Under the pieces are notes generated by a model, which did not search any database, was not told the origin of the DNA, and saw nothing but the letters and a program-made list of their open reading frames with translations. A DNA stretch of 64,000 nucleotides from an uncultured Prevotellaceae bacterium (GTDB lineage: Bacteria > Bacteroidota > Bacteroidia > Bacteroidales > Muribaculaceae). This document shows, piece after piece, positions 8,840 to 18,719 of this stretch (position 1 is the first letter of the stretch; every line of letters starts with the position of its first letter). The stretch covers positions 1-64,000 of the forward strand of contig ONKD01000021.1 of NCBI GenBank assembly GCA_900318345.1, read 5' to 3'. Position numbers and translations under genes: made by a program.

Positions 8840-11740
8840 TTAATATCCGAAGATCTCCTCGAGGGTCAGACGACGAATCGGGCCGATCTTCTCAAGGGCG
8901 TCCATGTCGAGTTCCTTCTCATCGCCCAGAATGAGATAGCGGTAGGGCTTATTGGCCATCGACTGCTGCTCAAACTTGACGATATCGTTCAGCTTCAGGT
9001 TAGGCAGGGCCTTGAATACCACTGAGTTGATGTCATAGTCCAGACCCAGGCGCTGTGCTGTCATGTAGCTGTTCAAGACGCCACTACGAACCACGCGGCG
9101 GCTAGCCAGCTTCTTCATCAGCGACTCCTTGGCCAGGGCAAAGGCAGCCTCGCTTTGGGGAATGGTGCCAACAATGTTGTTGAACTCGCGCACGCAGTCC
9201 ATCATCTTATCGTTCTGGGTGATGATGTAGGTCATGGCATACTCGGGATGACCTAGCTCATAGGGCTGACGGTAGTAAGCGGCTGCCGAGTAGGCGAGAC
9301 CACGGGCCTCACGCAGCTCCTGGAAGACGATACCGTTCATGCCACCGCCAAAGTACTCGTTGAACAAATTGATCGTTGCGGCGTGCTCGGGAGCCCACTT
9401 AGTGCCCTCATTGTGATACTGCACCATGTAGATGTTCTTGGCCTCGTAGGGGGCAAGCAGAATCTCGGTGCGAGGGGTGGTTTGTTCCATGTAGGGCGTG
9501 CCCACGGGAACGGCGGCCAGGTTCTTCTTGGTCTTGTGTACCTTGCTCAGGCACTTGTTCAATTCCTTCTCAGTCATGGGACCGTAGTAAACCACGGTAT
9601 GCTTCATGTCGCGCAGGCCCTTCACGAGGTTGAGCAACTCGGCGGGATTGGTGTTGCGCAGTTGCTGCTCGCTCATGATGTTGGTGTACTCGTTGCGGGG
9701 ACCGTACATGCCATATTCGTTCAGGCGGTTGAAGCACTCTTCCTGGTTGGTCTTAGCATCGTTGCGGGCCTTGATGAGGAGGTCGACCAGGCTGTTGTAG
9801 GCCTCTTGGTCAACTTGGGCGTTCTGCATCAGGTCCTCGGCGAGTTTCAGTGCCTCGGGCATGTTCTCGCTCAGGCCACTCAGCGACAGGTAGGTCTCGT
9901 TGTCCCTTACAACCATCGAGATGTTGCAAGCCAGCTTGTACAGGCGCTGCTTGAACTCGGTGGCACTCATCTTCTTGGTTCCCAAGTAGTCCATGTAGCT
10001 CAACGCGAGGTCGTAGCGGTTGTCGGCGGTGTTACCGAAGTCATACTTGTAGGTGAGCTGGAACAGGTCGTCCAGGTCGTTGTGCTTGTAAAGCAGCGGC
10101 AGTTTCTTGCTAGTCTGACCCACGGTCATCTCCTTGCTGTAGTCCACAAACTGCGGCTGGATGGGCTCGACGATCTCGCTCAGGATGTTACGCACGAAGT
10201 CGCTCTGCTTGTCGCGGTTGGTGGGGATGGGGGTGATGGCAGGTTTGTCAATCTTCTTGGCGGTGGTGTCCTCGCCCATGCGCTTGTACACGCACACGAA
10301 GTTGTTGTTCAGGTAGCGGTTGGCAAAGGCCACGATCTGGTCCTTGGTCATACCGGCCATGCGGTCAAGTTTGCCTACCTCCTGGGCCCAGTCAACATTA
10401 TTGATAAAGGCGTTGACCAGCTGACGGGTGCGGGCACCGTTATTGTCGAGTGCGCGCAGGTAGTTCAGTTTGTTGTTGTTCACCACGCTCACCAGCAAGT
10501 CATCGTCAAAGTTGCCTGCACGCAGCTTTGCCAACTCGCCGAGCATCAGCTCGCGTACTTCCTCCAGCGTCTGGCCCTCATTGGGATAGCCCAGAAGCAT
10601 GAGCATCGAGTAGTCGGTCATCATGTCGCTGTAGGCTCCGCTGTACATCAGCTTCATGGGCTGGTTCAGGTTCAGGTCCATCAGACCGGCCGTGCCGTTT
10701 GACAGCATCTCGGCCACTACGTCCATGGTGTCGACCTGCAGGGTGTTGCCGGCATCAAAGCGCCATCCCAAGGCCACAAACTCGGCCTCCTGTCCCATGA
10801 CGGTGGTGTCGATGGGAGCCACAATGGGCTTGAGAGGAGCGAACTCGGGACGGGTGAGGCTGTAGTTAGGCTTCCAACTGCCGAAGTGGTGCTCCAGGAT
10901 GGCGATGACCTCGTCGGGGTCAAAGTCGCCAGCCATACAGATGGCCACGTTGTTGGGGCAGTAGTAATTGTTGAAGTAGTTCTTGATGTTAGTGATCGAC
11001 GGGTTCTTCAGGTGCTCCTGCGTACCGATGGTCGTCTGGGTGCCATAAGGGTGGGTGGGGAACATCTTGGCATTCATGGCCTCGAACAGCTTCCACTGGT
11101 CCTTGGCGATGCCGATGTTGTATTCCTCATACACGGCCTCGAGCTCGGTGTGGAAACCACGGATGACCATGTTCTGGAAGCGGTCAGCCTGGATGCGTGC
11201 CCAGCGGTCCACCTCATTGGCGGGGATGTCCTCGGTATAACAGGTCACGTCGGTGCTGGTATAGGCGTTAGTGCCTTGACCACCGATGCCGGCCATCAAC
11301 TTGTCATACTCGTTGGGGATGTTGTACTGTGCAGCTAACTGCGAGATGCTGTCAATCTCGTGATAGAGCACGCGGCGACGCTCGGGATCCTTCACCAGGC
11401 GATACTGCTCGTAACGTGCCTCGATGGTGTCGAGCAGAGCCTTCTCGGCGGCATAGTTGCTCGTGCCGTACTGCTGGGTGCCCTTGAACATCAGGTGCTC
11501 CAGGTAGTGGGCCAGACCGGTGGTCTCGGCGGGGTCATTACGCGAGCCGGTGCGCACTGCGATATGGGCCGAGATGCGCGGGCTCTGGTGGTTAACACTC
11601 AGGAATACCTTCAGGCCGTTGCTCAATGTGTAGCATTGCGTAGCCATCGGGTCACCTGGAACCGTTGTTGCTGCGGGCTTCTGTGCTGCCATGCCCAGGA
11701 ATGCAAGGGCGGCAAGCAATGTCAGAAAAAACTTTTTCAT
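8840..11740 (-). CDS. M16 family zinc metallopeptidase
   Basis: A 966-residue pitrilysin/insulinase-type peptidase with two M16 halves in one chain. Signal peptide MKKFFLTLLAALAFLGMAAQ. The inverted zinc motif HxxEH is His78-Tyr-Leu-Glu81-His82 (GLAHYLEHLMFKG), and the distal Glu ligand region is ELEAVYEEY around 199-206. The second, non-catalytic half begins near residue 520 and includes the R/Y-type substrate-binding motif region FQELREARGLAYSAAAYY. It probably degrades peptides in the periplasm. Monocistronic: a TACCTTTG -7 element lies at 11801-11794 upstream of the start. Confidence 0.92.
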   Translation of the reverse strand: MKKFFLTLLAALAFLGMAAQKPAATTVPGDPMATQCYTLSNGLKVFLSVNHQSPRISAHIAVRTGSRNDPAETTGLAHYLEHLMFKGTQQYGTSNYAAEKALLDTIEARYEQYRLVKDPERRRVLYHEIDSISQLAAQYNIPNEYDKLMAGIGGQGTNAYTSTDVTCYTEDIPANEVDRWARIQADRFQNMVIRGFHTELEAVYEEYNIGIAKDQWKLFEAMNAKMFPTHPYGTQTTIGTQEHLKNPSITNIKNYFNNYYCPNNVAICMAGDFDPDEVIAILEHHFGSWKPNYSLTRPEFAPLKPIVAPIDTTVMGQEAEFVALGWRFDAGNTLQVDTMDVVAEMLSNGTAGLMDLNLNQPMKLMYSGAYSDMMTDYSMLMLLGYPNEGQTLEEVRELMLGELAKLRAGNFDDDLLVSVVNNNKLNYLRALDNNGARTRQLVNAFINNVDWAQEVGKLDRMAGMTKDQIVAFANRYLNNNFVCVYKRMGEDTTAKKIDKPAITPIPTNRDKQSDFVRNILSEIVEPIQPQFVDYSKEMTVGQTSKKLPLLYKHNDLDDLFQLTYKYDFGNTADNRYDLALSYMDYLGTKKMSATEFKQRLYKLACNISMVVRDNETYLSLSGLSENMPEALKLAEDLMQNAQVDQEAYNSLVDLLIKARNDAKTNQEECFNRLNEYGMYGPRNEYTNIMSEQQLRNTNPAELLNLVKGLRDMKHTVVYYGPMTEKELNKCLSKVHKTKKNLAAVPVGTPYMEQTTPRTEILLAPYEAKNIYMVQYHNEGTKWAPEHAATINLFNEYFGGGMNGIVFQELREARGLAYSAAAYYRQPYELGHPEYAMTYIITQNDKMMDCVREFNNIVGTIPQSEAAFALAKESLMKKLASRRVVRSGVLNSYMTAQRLGLDYDINSVVFKALPNLKLNDIVKFEQQSMANKPYRYLILGDEKELDMDALEKIGPIRRLTLEEIFGY

Positions 11741-12066
11741 TTTGTTTCAGTTATTGTTGGTTGATAAATCAGAATGTGTCGGTTAATCGCTGGCAAAGGT
11801 AAGATTTTTTTTTAATAGTTGATAGTGTATCATGTGAATAGTTTCCTTCCCTCATCACTTACCGTGCCTGGGCGGCTTTTGGTAAGGTTACCATCACATT
11901 TTTTTACTTGTATTGGGAAATATAGAAAAATTTCAGTAATTTTGTGCGAATTTTATGATTATTGTTTCTGTAACCCAATTATTATTTACCGAGCCATTCC
12001 GTCTGCCGAGGTTATGGTTTGCCCTGTTCTGATAGCTGCGGGCTGGCTCATAAACAAGTAAAAAAC
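11741..12066. promoter_or_regulatory. divergent promoter region of the M16 and M6 peptidase genes
   Basis: The gap holds a minus-strand TACCTTTG at 11801-11794 for the M16 gene. It also holds a plus-strand TAATTTTG at 11937-11944, with TTG 21 bases upstream at 11913-11915, for the M6 gene. Nothing else is recognised here. Confidence 0.45.
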
Positions 12067-13842
12067 ATGAAGATATCCTGTTACAAAAAATTCTTGTGGG
12101 TGTGCTTGTTCGTTGTTGCCGGCGTAATGACCGCTTCGGCCATACCGGCTCATCCCAGGCCCATGGATGTCACTCAGAGCGACGGCAGCAAGTTGACCGT
12201 GCGCTTGGTTGGTGACGAGTTTTACCATCGCACGATGACAACCGATGGCTACACCTTGCTGCAACGGAGCAATGGCGACTATGTGTATGCTGTTGAGTCG
12301 GGCTCGACCTTGGTCGCTAGTGATGTGGTGGCCCATAATCCGAAGATGCGTAACGCAAGCGAGTTGAGCATGCTCTCTAAACTCCAGAAGGGGCTGACCG
12401 ACAAGAAACTGGCAGCTCATGGCAAGGCCATGCATGCCTCTCGTGACCAGCTGAATGCTTCCATCAGGACCGACTACCAGAACTTCCGCGGCCTGCTGAT
12501 TCTCATCAACTACAACGACAGGACCTTCAACTATGGCGGTGATTATTTCGAGGACATGATGAACAAGAAGGATTACACGGGATTCTATCGCACCGATGGC
12601 AACTTTGTGTCTTGTACGGGAAGTGCCAGAGACTATTACTACGACAACAGCATGGGGCTGTTTGACCCGGAATTCGACGTCGTTGGACCCGTGAAAGTGA
12701 ATTATTCATGCACTGACCCTCAAGGAACAAGCTGGACGGTGGGCGACATCTTTGTTGCTGCAGTCAATGCGCTGAATCCTACCGTTGACTTTAGCCGCTA
12801 TGATGGCGATGGTGACGGCGAAGTTGACATGATTTATTTTGTCGTGGCAGGTTATACTTCCAACTTCAGTGGTAACAATAGCGGTTATCTCTGGCCTCAC
12901 CAATTCTACATGTACTATTACACGGATCAACAGTATGACGGCGTTTATTTGGGACGGTATTCTTGCTCGGGTGAGATTTACGGCTGGGAAGATTATGGCT
13001 ACACCGACCCCGATGGCATCGGCACGATTTGCCATGAGTTTACCCATGCCTTGGGGCTGATGGACCTCTATGACACCAACTACGACCAGAATGGACAGGC
13101 CAATGATCCCGGTGAATGGGACATTATGGCGGGCGGCAGCTACATGGACGATTCACACACGCCTGTTGGATTCTCCTTGTGGGAGCGTTACCGCCTGGGC
13201 TTCGCCGACCCTGTAGAAATCGATGAGAAACGGGCAGGGTATTCCCTGGAAGCGCTTAATACAAGCAACACGGGCTACTGGATAGCCACGCCCAACGAAA
13301 ATGAGTTCTTCATGCTTGAGAACCGCCAGCAAACGGGATGGGACACCTACCTGCCCGGGCACGGCATGCTCATCACCCGCGTCGAGTATAATCAATACGC
13401 GTGGTCTCGTAACACCATCAACGCTAATGCGTCCCACATGTACTATGAGCTCCTGCGGGCAGGCAATTTAACTGGTAGCAACCCCAGCGACCCGTTCCCG
13501 GGAACCAATCAGGTGACAGCAATCAACAACCTCACCACACCCAGCCTCCTGACATGGTCAGGACAGGCCAATGAATATGGCCTCGACAACATCGCAGAGA
13601 ATGACGGCATTATCACCTTCAATGTGGTGAATGGCGATGGCACAACTCCCGCTCACGGCTTCGATGTGGGTGATGTCAACCACGATGGCTCTGTGACCAT
13701 CAAGGATGTGACAGCCCTGATCGACCACTTGTTGGGCAGCGGCGACGTGTGCATGATTTGCGCTGACGTTAATGTTGACGGTTCAGTGACTATCAAGGAT
13801 GTGACCAATCTCATCGACATGCTCCTGGGAGGCAACAGATGA
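12067..13842 (+). CDS. M6 family (immune inhibitor A-like) metalloprotease with dockerin
   Basis: 591 residues from the ATG at 12067, preferred over an in-frame ATG at 12019 because it directly begins the signal peptide (MKISCYKKFLWVCLFVVAGV). The zinc site is His323-Glu324-x2-His327 in HEFTHALGLMDLYD, an HExxHxxGxxD metzincin-like motif of M6 peptidases. A Met-turn candidate, WDIMAGGSYM, follows. The N-terminal part (DVTQSDGSKLTVRLVGDEFYH) is the usual pro-region of bacterial M6 proteins. The C-terminal 60 residues are two dockerin-like repeats (DVNHDGSVTIKD, DVNVDGSVTIKD). It is therefore a secreted protease sharing the targeting module of the other exported enzymes in the window. Confidence 0.92.
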   Translation: MKISCYKKFLWVCLFVVAGVMTASAIPAHPRPMDVTQSDGSKLTVRLVGDEFYHRTMTTDGYTLLQRSNGDYVYAVESGSTLVASDVVAHNPKMRNASELSMLSKLQKGLTDKKLAAHGKAMHASRDQLNASIRTDYQNFRGLLILINYNDRTFNYGGDYFEDMMNKKDYTGFYRTDGNFVSCTGSARDYYYDNSMGLFDPEFDVVGPVKVNYSCTDPQGTSWTVGDIFVAAVNALNPTVDFSRYDGDGDGEVDMIYFVVAGYTSNFSGNNSGYLWPHQFYMYYYTDQQYDGVYLGRYSCSGEIYGWEDYGYTDPDGIGTICHEFTHALGLMDLYDTNYDQNGQANDPGEWDIMAGGSYMDDSHTPVGFSLWERYRLGFADPVEIDEKRAGYSLEALNTSNTGYWIATPNENEFFMLENRQQTGWDTYLPGHGMLITRVEYNQYAWSRNTINANASHMYYELLRAGNLTGSNPSDPFPGTNQVTAINNLTTPSLLTWSGQANEYGLDNIAENDGIITFNVVNGDGTTPAHGFDVGDVNHDGSVTIKDVTALIDHLLGSGDVCMICADVNVDGSVTIKDVTNLIDMLLGGNR

Positions 13843-13899
13843 TTTCCTCAATAGGAGGGCAATATGTGCCTAGCGGGGAATCTCCCCGATGATGAAAAC

Positions 13900-13935
13900 C
13901 GGGTCCTGTGCTTTTATCTCAAGGCACGGGACCCG
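13900..13935 (+). terminator. hairpin terminator downstream of the M6 protease gene
   Basis: A 12-bp stem (13900-13911 with 13924-13935, one wobble pair), followed by only a weak T run. A smaller hairpin lies at 13873-13888. The remainder up to 14133 holds nothing recognisable; a TACCTTTG element at 14134-14141 probably drives the next gene. Confidence 0.5.
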
Positions 13936-14173
13936 TTCTGTAGCGTAGATAGGGGAATGGGTCCCAGGTGAGGGTAGGCTTGGTTGTGAGAGTCCTGGAT
14001 AAGTTGTTGGCTTGGCTTTCAATATATTGATAATGAGCGTGTTGTGGTTATGTTGTCTTTTGTTGCCATTTTTTATATCGTGCGCTGGAACTTAAAATGC
14101 GGGAAATATGGCGGTTATGTGGATTTTTTTTCGTACCTTTGCGCGATTTTTCACATTATTAGAGTAATTTTTT

Positions 14174-16306
14174 ATGACACCTACTACAAAAACCATCGTA
14201 CTGAGTGACGGACGTGAGATCACTCTGCAGACTGGAAAGCTTGCTGAGCAAGCCGATGGAGCATGCCCCTTACTGTTGAATACAAGGAGAAATTCTCCGC
14301 TTATGGACGTTTTCCCGGCGGTTTCACCCGCCGCGAGGGCCGCGCTAGCGACTATGAGATCTTGACGGCCCGCTTGGTGGACCGCGTGCTCAGGCCGCTG
14401 TTCCCCTCTAACTATCACGCTAACACTATCGTTCACATCTTGATGTTCTCGAGCGACGGTGTTGACGCCCCCGATGCACTGGCAGGTCTTGCCGCATCGG
14501 CTGCCATCGCTGTGAGCGATGTGCCTTTTGAAGAGCCCATTGCCGAGGTGCGTGTGGCACGCATCGACGGTGAATTCGTTATCGACCCGACGTTTGAGCA
14601 GATTGAGAAAGCTGACATGGAATTGATGGTAGGTGCGACTTACGATAATATTATGCTTGATCCAGAAGGAGTGGGCCAAGGAACTGGGCGTTGCCAAGCG
14701 CGAGTACTGTCACGAGACCGACGACGAGGAACTTCACGAGCGCGTGCGCAAGGAGATCTATCCCAAGTGCTATGCTGTGGCTCAGGCTGGCAAGGCCGAC
14801 AAGCAGTGGCGCAACGAGACCTTCCAGAAGGCCTATGACGACTTCATGGAGACCATTCCCGAGGAGGAGCGTGAGGAGAAGGAACCGATGATCAAGCGCT
14901 ACTACGAGGAAGTGCAGCGTGACGCCGTTCGCCGTTGCATCCTCGACGAGCACATCCGTCTCGACGGCCGCAAGACCAACGAGATCCGTCCCATCCTGTG
15001 CGAGCCCGACTATCTGCCTTATCCCCACGGCTCGGCCCTGTTCAAGCGTGGTGAGACCCAGGCGCTGGCTACTGTTACGCTGGGCACCAAGGACGATGAG
15101 AAGCTCATCGACGACGTGCTGCGTCACGAGAACGAGCGTTTCCTGCTCCACTATAACTTCCCCGCCTTTTCGACGGGTGAGGCACGCGCACCCCGTGGCG
15201 TGAGCCGCCGCGAGATCGGTCACGGCAACTTGGCTCATCGCGCCCTCAAACGCATGATCCCTGAGGACAACCCCTATTGCATCCGCATCGTCAGCGACAT
15301 CCTCAGCAGTAACGGTTCTTCATCGATGGCTACTGTCTGCGCAGGTTGCATGGCACTGCTCGACGCCGGTATCAAGCTCAAAAAGCCCGTTGCCGGTATC
15401 GCTATGGGTCTGATTACCGATGAGGGTAACGTGAAGCACGCCGTGTTGAGCGATATCCTGGGTGATGAGGATCACCTGGGTGATATGGACTTCAAGGTGA
15501 CGGGTACCGTTGACGGTATCACCGCCACTCAGATGGATATCAAGTGCGATGGTCTGCCCTATGAGATTCTCGAGCAGGCTCTGCATCAGGCTAAGGAAGG
15601 TCGTCTCCACATCCTCAACCTCATCAACGAGGCCATCCCCGAGGCTCGTGCCGACTACAAGCCTCATGTGCCTCGCATCGTGACCATGACCGTCGACAAG
15701 GAGTTCATTGGCGCCATTATCGGCAAGGGTGGCGAGGTTATCCAAGGTCTCCAGGAAGAGACTGGCACGACCATCAGCATTGAGGAAATTGACGGCAAGG
15801 GAATCGTCGAGATCGCAGCCGCCAACAAGGATAGCATCAATGCAGCTGTTGCTCGTATCGAGGCCATTATCGCTGTACCCGAGGAGGGTCAGGTCTACAC
15901 TGGCAAGGTGGTTAGCATCCTTGAGTTTGGCGCTTTTGTCGAGTTCATGCCCGGCCGTGACGGCCTGTTGCACATCAGCGAGATCAGTTGGGATCGCATC
16001 GAGAGCATGGAGGCCAGCGGCCTGCATGAGGGCGATGAGGTCACCGTTAAGCTCATCGAGATTGACAAGAAGACCGGCAAGTTCCGCCTGTCGATGCGTG
16101 CGCTGCAGGACAAGCCCGAGGGTTATGACGAGCGCCGCAATGGTGGCAACAACCGCGGTCCTCGTCCCGGTGGCAATGGCAACGGTGGTAACAACCGTGG
16201 CCCCCGCCCCGGTGGCAATCGTCCCATGGGTGGCGGCAACAACCGTGGTCCCCGTCCTAATGGACCGCGTCGTCCCCGCCGTGACGACCGTCGCGACGAC
16301 GAGTAA
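14174..16306 (+). pseudogene. pnp: polyribonucleotide nucleotidyltransferase (PNPase), frame broken twice
   Basis: PNPase degrades mRNA 3'->5' by phosphorolysis. The sequence runs in three pieces. 14174 to about 14262 (GKLAEQADG) is in one frame. From about 14263 ([20 protein letters not shown]) to about 14650 it is in a second frame. From about 14654 ([10 protein letters not shown]) to 16306 it is back in the first. At each junction a conserved stretch of roughly 25-33 residues expected in the family is missing, from the first RNase PH domain and from just after it. The second RNase PH domain ([17 protein letters not shown]), the KH domain ([12 protein letters not shown]) and the S1 domain are intact, and an Arg/Gly-rich tail of about 57 residues follows. 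As written, translation from 14174 stops at 14365. Either a genuine double-deletion pseudogene or two assembly errors. Confidence 0.85.
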
Positions 16307-16360
16307 TATGCTCAACTCCTCCCTCAAGATAGGGGCACAGGAGCATAACATCAACAAAAC

Positions 16361-16399
16361 AAGAGGGTGAGCCATAACTGAATTATGACACACCCTCTT
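16361..16399 (-). terminator. probable terminator of the minus-strand PepSY genes
   Basis: A nine-base stem (16361-16369 with 16391-16399) is followed on the minus strand by a T-rich GTTTTGTTG stretch. It lies about 90 bases after the stop of the 16485 gene. Confidence 0.5.
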
Positions 16400-16449
16400 A
16401 AAAATGTTATTCAAGTTGTCTTCAGCAAGCGCCTTTGAATCCAAAGTGC

Positions 16450-16474
16450 GCGGATGCCTCTTTAACCTTTAACC
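16450..16474 (-). repeat. interspersed intergenic repeat, copy 1
   Basis: These 25 bases match the reverse complement of 19175-19199 at 24 positions. The copy lies directly after the stop of the PepSY-like lipoprotein gene and continues into TTTAACC units up to 16482. Confidence 0.7.
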
Positions 16475-16484
16475 TTTAACCTAT

Positions 16485-17015
16485 TTAGTCGTCCATTCCC
16501 ATGAATTGGCCTGAATGGTCAAAGTTCAGGTCAAGTCCATTGGAAAGCTCAATCTCATAGCCAAAGTGTTCCTTATGGATCTTGACGATAGGCAGCTGAT
16601 AGTTGCCCTTCACATAGGTGGCAATAGCCTTTGGAATGAAGGTAGCAGGAACTGCTTTGGCGCGGCATTCAATGGTTTCCCATTGGTTATTGGCGTCAAA
16701 GTCAAGTTCGGTACCGTCGTTCAGATAGACATCATACTCCAAGCCACCATGATCCTGATCGGGTTCAACACCAGTAATCGTGGCATTGGGGAAATGCTGT
16801 TTCAAGAATGTGGTGATGGCTTCGGGCAACGTTTGTGCCGTAGCAGCGGGGGCAGCTGCCTGGGGCTGTGCCGTGGTTGAATCTACGGGAGCGGCCTGCA
16901 CGGGCTGCTCTTGGGTTACAGGCACTTGCTGCTGATAAGCATCATTATTATTACCGGTGCAGGAACAAAGTGCCAACACGACAACGCCTACAGATAAGAA
17001 TTTCTTGCTATTCAT
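16485..17015 (-). CDS. PepSY-like lipoprotein
   Basis: A 176-residue protein with a lipoprotein-type signal (VVVLALCSC, Cys19 the likely lipidated residue) and a Gln/Pro/Ala-rich linker to about residue 70. Two PepSY-like (putative beta-lactamase-inhibitor-like, PF11396 type) half-domains follow. The pattern repeats: an amphipathic helix ending FLKQHFPNA, then strands YDVYLNDGTELDFD; then IATYVKGNYQ with YEIELSNGLDLNFD. The family is exported and of unknown biochemical role. It follows the 17043 gene by 27 bases and probably shares its transcript. Close relatives lie at 17043, 18720 and 19256. Confidence 0.8.
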   Translation of the reverse strand: MNSKKFLSVGVVVLALCSCTGNNNDAYQQQVPVTQEQPVQAAPVDSTTAQPQAAAPAATAQTLPEAITTFLKQHFPNATITGVEPDQDHGGLEYDVYLNDGTELDFDANNQWETIECRAKAVPATFIPKAIATYVKGNYQLPIVKIHKEHFGYEIELSNGLDLNFDHSGQFMGMDD

Positions 17016-17042
17016 ATTGTTGTAGCTTTTAGCGATTGATAA

Positions 17043-17474
17043 TTAATCGTCAATATCAATTACCTGGAATGTGGGGCTGTATTCCACTTCAAGACCATTG
17101 TTGAGCTTTACCTCATAGCCGCGGCGGTTGCGGTCAATCTTGAGAATCATGGCACCAGGAAAGGTGGACGCGATGTTAGTCTTAATCTCCTCGGGAATCA
17201 GTTCGGTGGGAACAAGCGACGAGCGGCAGTCAATCTCTTTCCATTTGCCCTGCTTGTCAAATTCCACTTTCTCACCGCTCTCATAGCGGATTGTATAATC
17301 ATCCCAATCGACCGTCACCACGAGGGGAACTTTATTGGCAAAATGCTGCTTGAGAAACGCTTGGGCGGCTTCAGGCATCTGGTTGAAAGGGATTACTTGG
17401 TCATGATCGGCCTTGGCTTGGAAACCCATGGTCATCATGACTACCAATAAAAGGATAACTTTAATACTTTTCAT
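17043..17474 (-). CDS. PepSY-like secreted protein
   Basis: 143 residues with a cleavable signal peptide (LLLVVMMTMGFQAKA). Two PepSY-like half-domains follow: AQAFLKQHFANKVPLVV with YTIRYESGEKVEFD, then IKTNIASTFPGA with YEVKLNNGLEVEYS, and an acidic end VIDIDD. It is closest to the plus-strand protein at 19256, with the same 'IRYESGEKVEFDK' and 'QVIDxD' segments. A TACCTTTG element at 17521-17514 with CAA about 18 bases further gives it a promoter. Function unknown. Confidence 0.8.
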   Translation of the reverse strand: MKSIKVILLLVVMMTMGFQAKADHDQVIPFNQMPEAAQAFLKQHFANKVPLVVTVDWDDYTIRYESGEKVEFDKQGKWKEIDCRSSLVPTELIPEEIKTNIASTFPGAMILKIDRNRRGYEVKLNNGLEVEYSPTFQVIDIDD

Positions 17475-17625
17475 TGTATTTATAATTTTGTTATGTAATA
17501 GTTACGAATGTGGCAAAGGTAAAATAATTCCTGGAATCACAAGGTTTTTATTAGTTATTTGCTTCAAGTTGCGATAAGAAACCCTTGCGATGATCTTTGT
17601 TAACGGTCCCAACAATAGTGCTTGC

Positions 17626-18480
17626 CTATAAGATATATTCGACAAAATAACCGCCTACGTCCAACGCTTCCACAACGGTGTCCATCATCGTGGGGAAGAA
17701 TAACCAGATCAATAACATAAAGGAAAAAACAACACATATGAAAACCAGAGCTTGGCGCCACAGGGTCCCCCATATCCCATAACCGAATAATTGCTTATAC
17801 CCGATGAAATAATAGCCCATAATCAACAAGTCGTAAGCGGCAGTGCTGTATTTGGATTGGGTAAAATCAAGCGGTATTGTCAATAATGACAGCACGATGG
17901 TGAGCGTTTGGAACAACACTTGGATGAAGAAACCCTCAGGAATCGTGTGGCGAGTGTTGCGGGGCGAGTATCTGAAGACGACCCATGTGGGGATGATGGC
18001 TAAAACCGACATGACCAGCATGGCCCAACTATAGTGTTCCCTGATCCACAACTTATAGCCTACCGCTCCCTGTTCCTCCAACGGCAACCTCAACACTTCG
18101 GGGAAAAACCAAAAGTAGACATTGGCATAGATCAAAGCGACGATAAACAGCATCTTAACCGGCGGAAAACTCAACTGCCGTTTGCCACTGATATAGTCAC
18201 CGATGAAGTAACCCGGGCGATACAAAAGCTGCCAAATCGACAGAGGCATCGATCGTGAGCCCAGACCCCATACGTCCATTATACCATTGCGCACGCTACG
18301 CCAAGTGATGCGTCCAACCTCCGCCTTTTGGGAACAGCGTGGACAGTAGTTCCCGCGATAGCGTTGCCCACAGCATTGGCAGAGGTGTTTCTTTTCACTC
18401 GTGATGAGGAACGTGGGCGACTGCCGCACCCAGCGCTCTAAGCGCTCAAATCCGCTTTTCAGTTGTTGCAGATTCATCAT
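17626..18480 (-). CDS. DUF3667 family membrane protein with zinc ribbon
   Basis: About 284 residues when begun at the Met codon at 18480; the frame extends to 18543, but the extra 21 residues lie in AT-rich upstream sequence and look untranslated. The N-terminus carries a zinc-ribbon-like CxxC...CxxC (CCGQRYRGNYCPRC). The conserved RPGYFIGDYISGKRQLSFPPVK segment of DUF3667, quoted here in part, follows, then four or five membrane helices. The role is not known; a membrane protein with a cytoplasmic metal-binding head is likely. It neighbours the minus-strand PepSY genes. Two more DUF3667 genes lie at 19777 and 20814 on the other strand. Confidence 0.8.
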   Translation of the reverse strand: MMNLQQLKSGFERLERWVRQSPTFLITSEKKHLCQCCGQRYRGNYCPRCSQKAEVGRITWRSVRNGIMDVWGLGSRSMPLSIWQLLYRPGYFIGDYISGKRQLSFPPVKMLFIVALIYANVYFWFFPEVLRLPLEEQGAVGYKLWIREHYSWAMLVMSVLAIIPTWVVFRYSPRNTRHTIPEGFFIQVLFQTLTIVLSLLTIPLDFTQSKYSTAAYDLLIMGYYFIGYKQLFGYGIWGTLWRQALVFICVVFSFMLLIWLFFPTMMDTVVEALDVGGYFVEYIL

Positions 18481-18719
18481 ATACTCGGAACTTGAATTAT
18501 GTTCAGTGCAAAAATAGTCAAAAAACAATATCAAGCAACCCAACGCCCCCCCCTAAACCGACAATTATTTACCTATTACCATAGTCAGTGGGCCATACAA
18601 CACATGACGAGCCTTTTCCAGACCTCAATATAGGGAAAACAACACACTTTTCATGAGATACTTGCTTTTATAAGAAGAAATTGGCGTATATTTGCACAGT
18701 TTATTAACAGACAAGAAAG

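Noticed and set aside
10000-10702. Long plus-strand open frame (9383-10702) across the M16 peptidase gene
   Set aside because: Antisense shadow of a GC-rich gene; composition is Val/His/Leu rich, with no domain.
14092-14697. Minus-strand frame across the pnp start
   Set aside because: Shadow of pnp; contains no recognisable domain.
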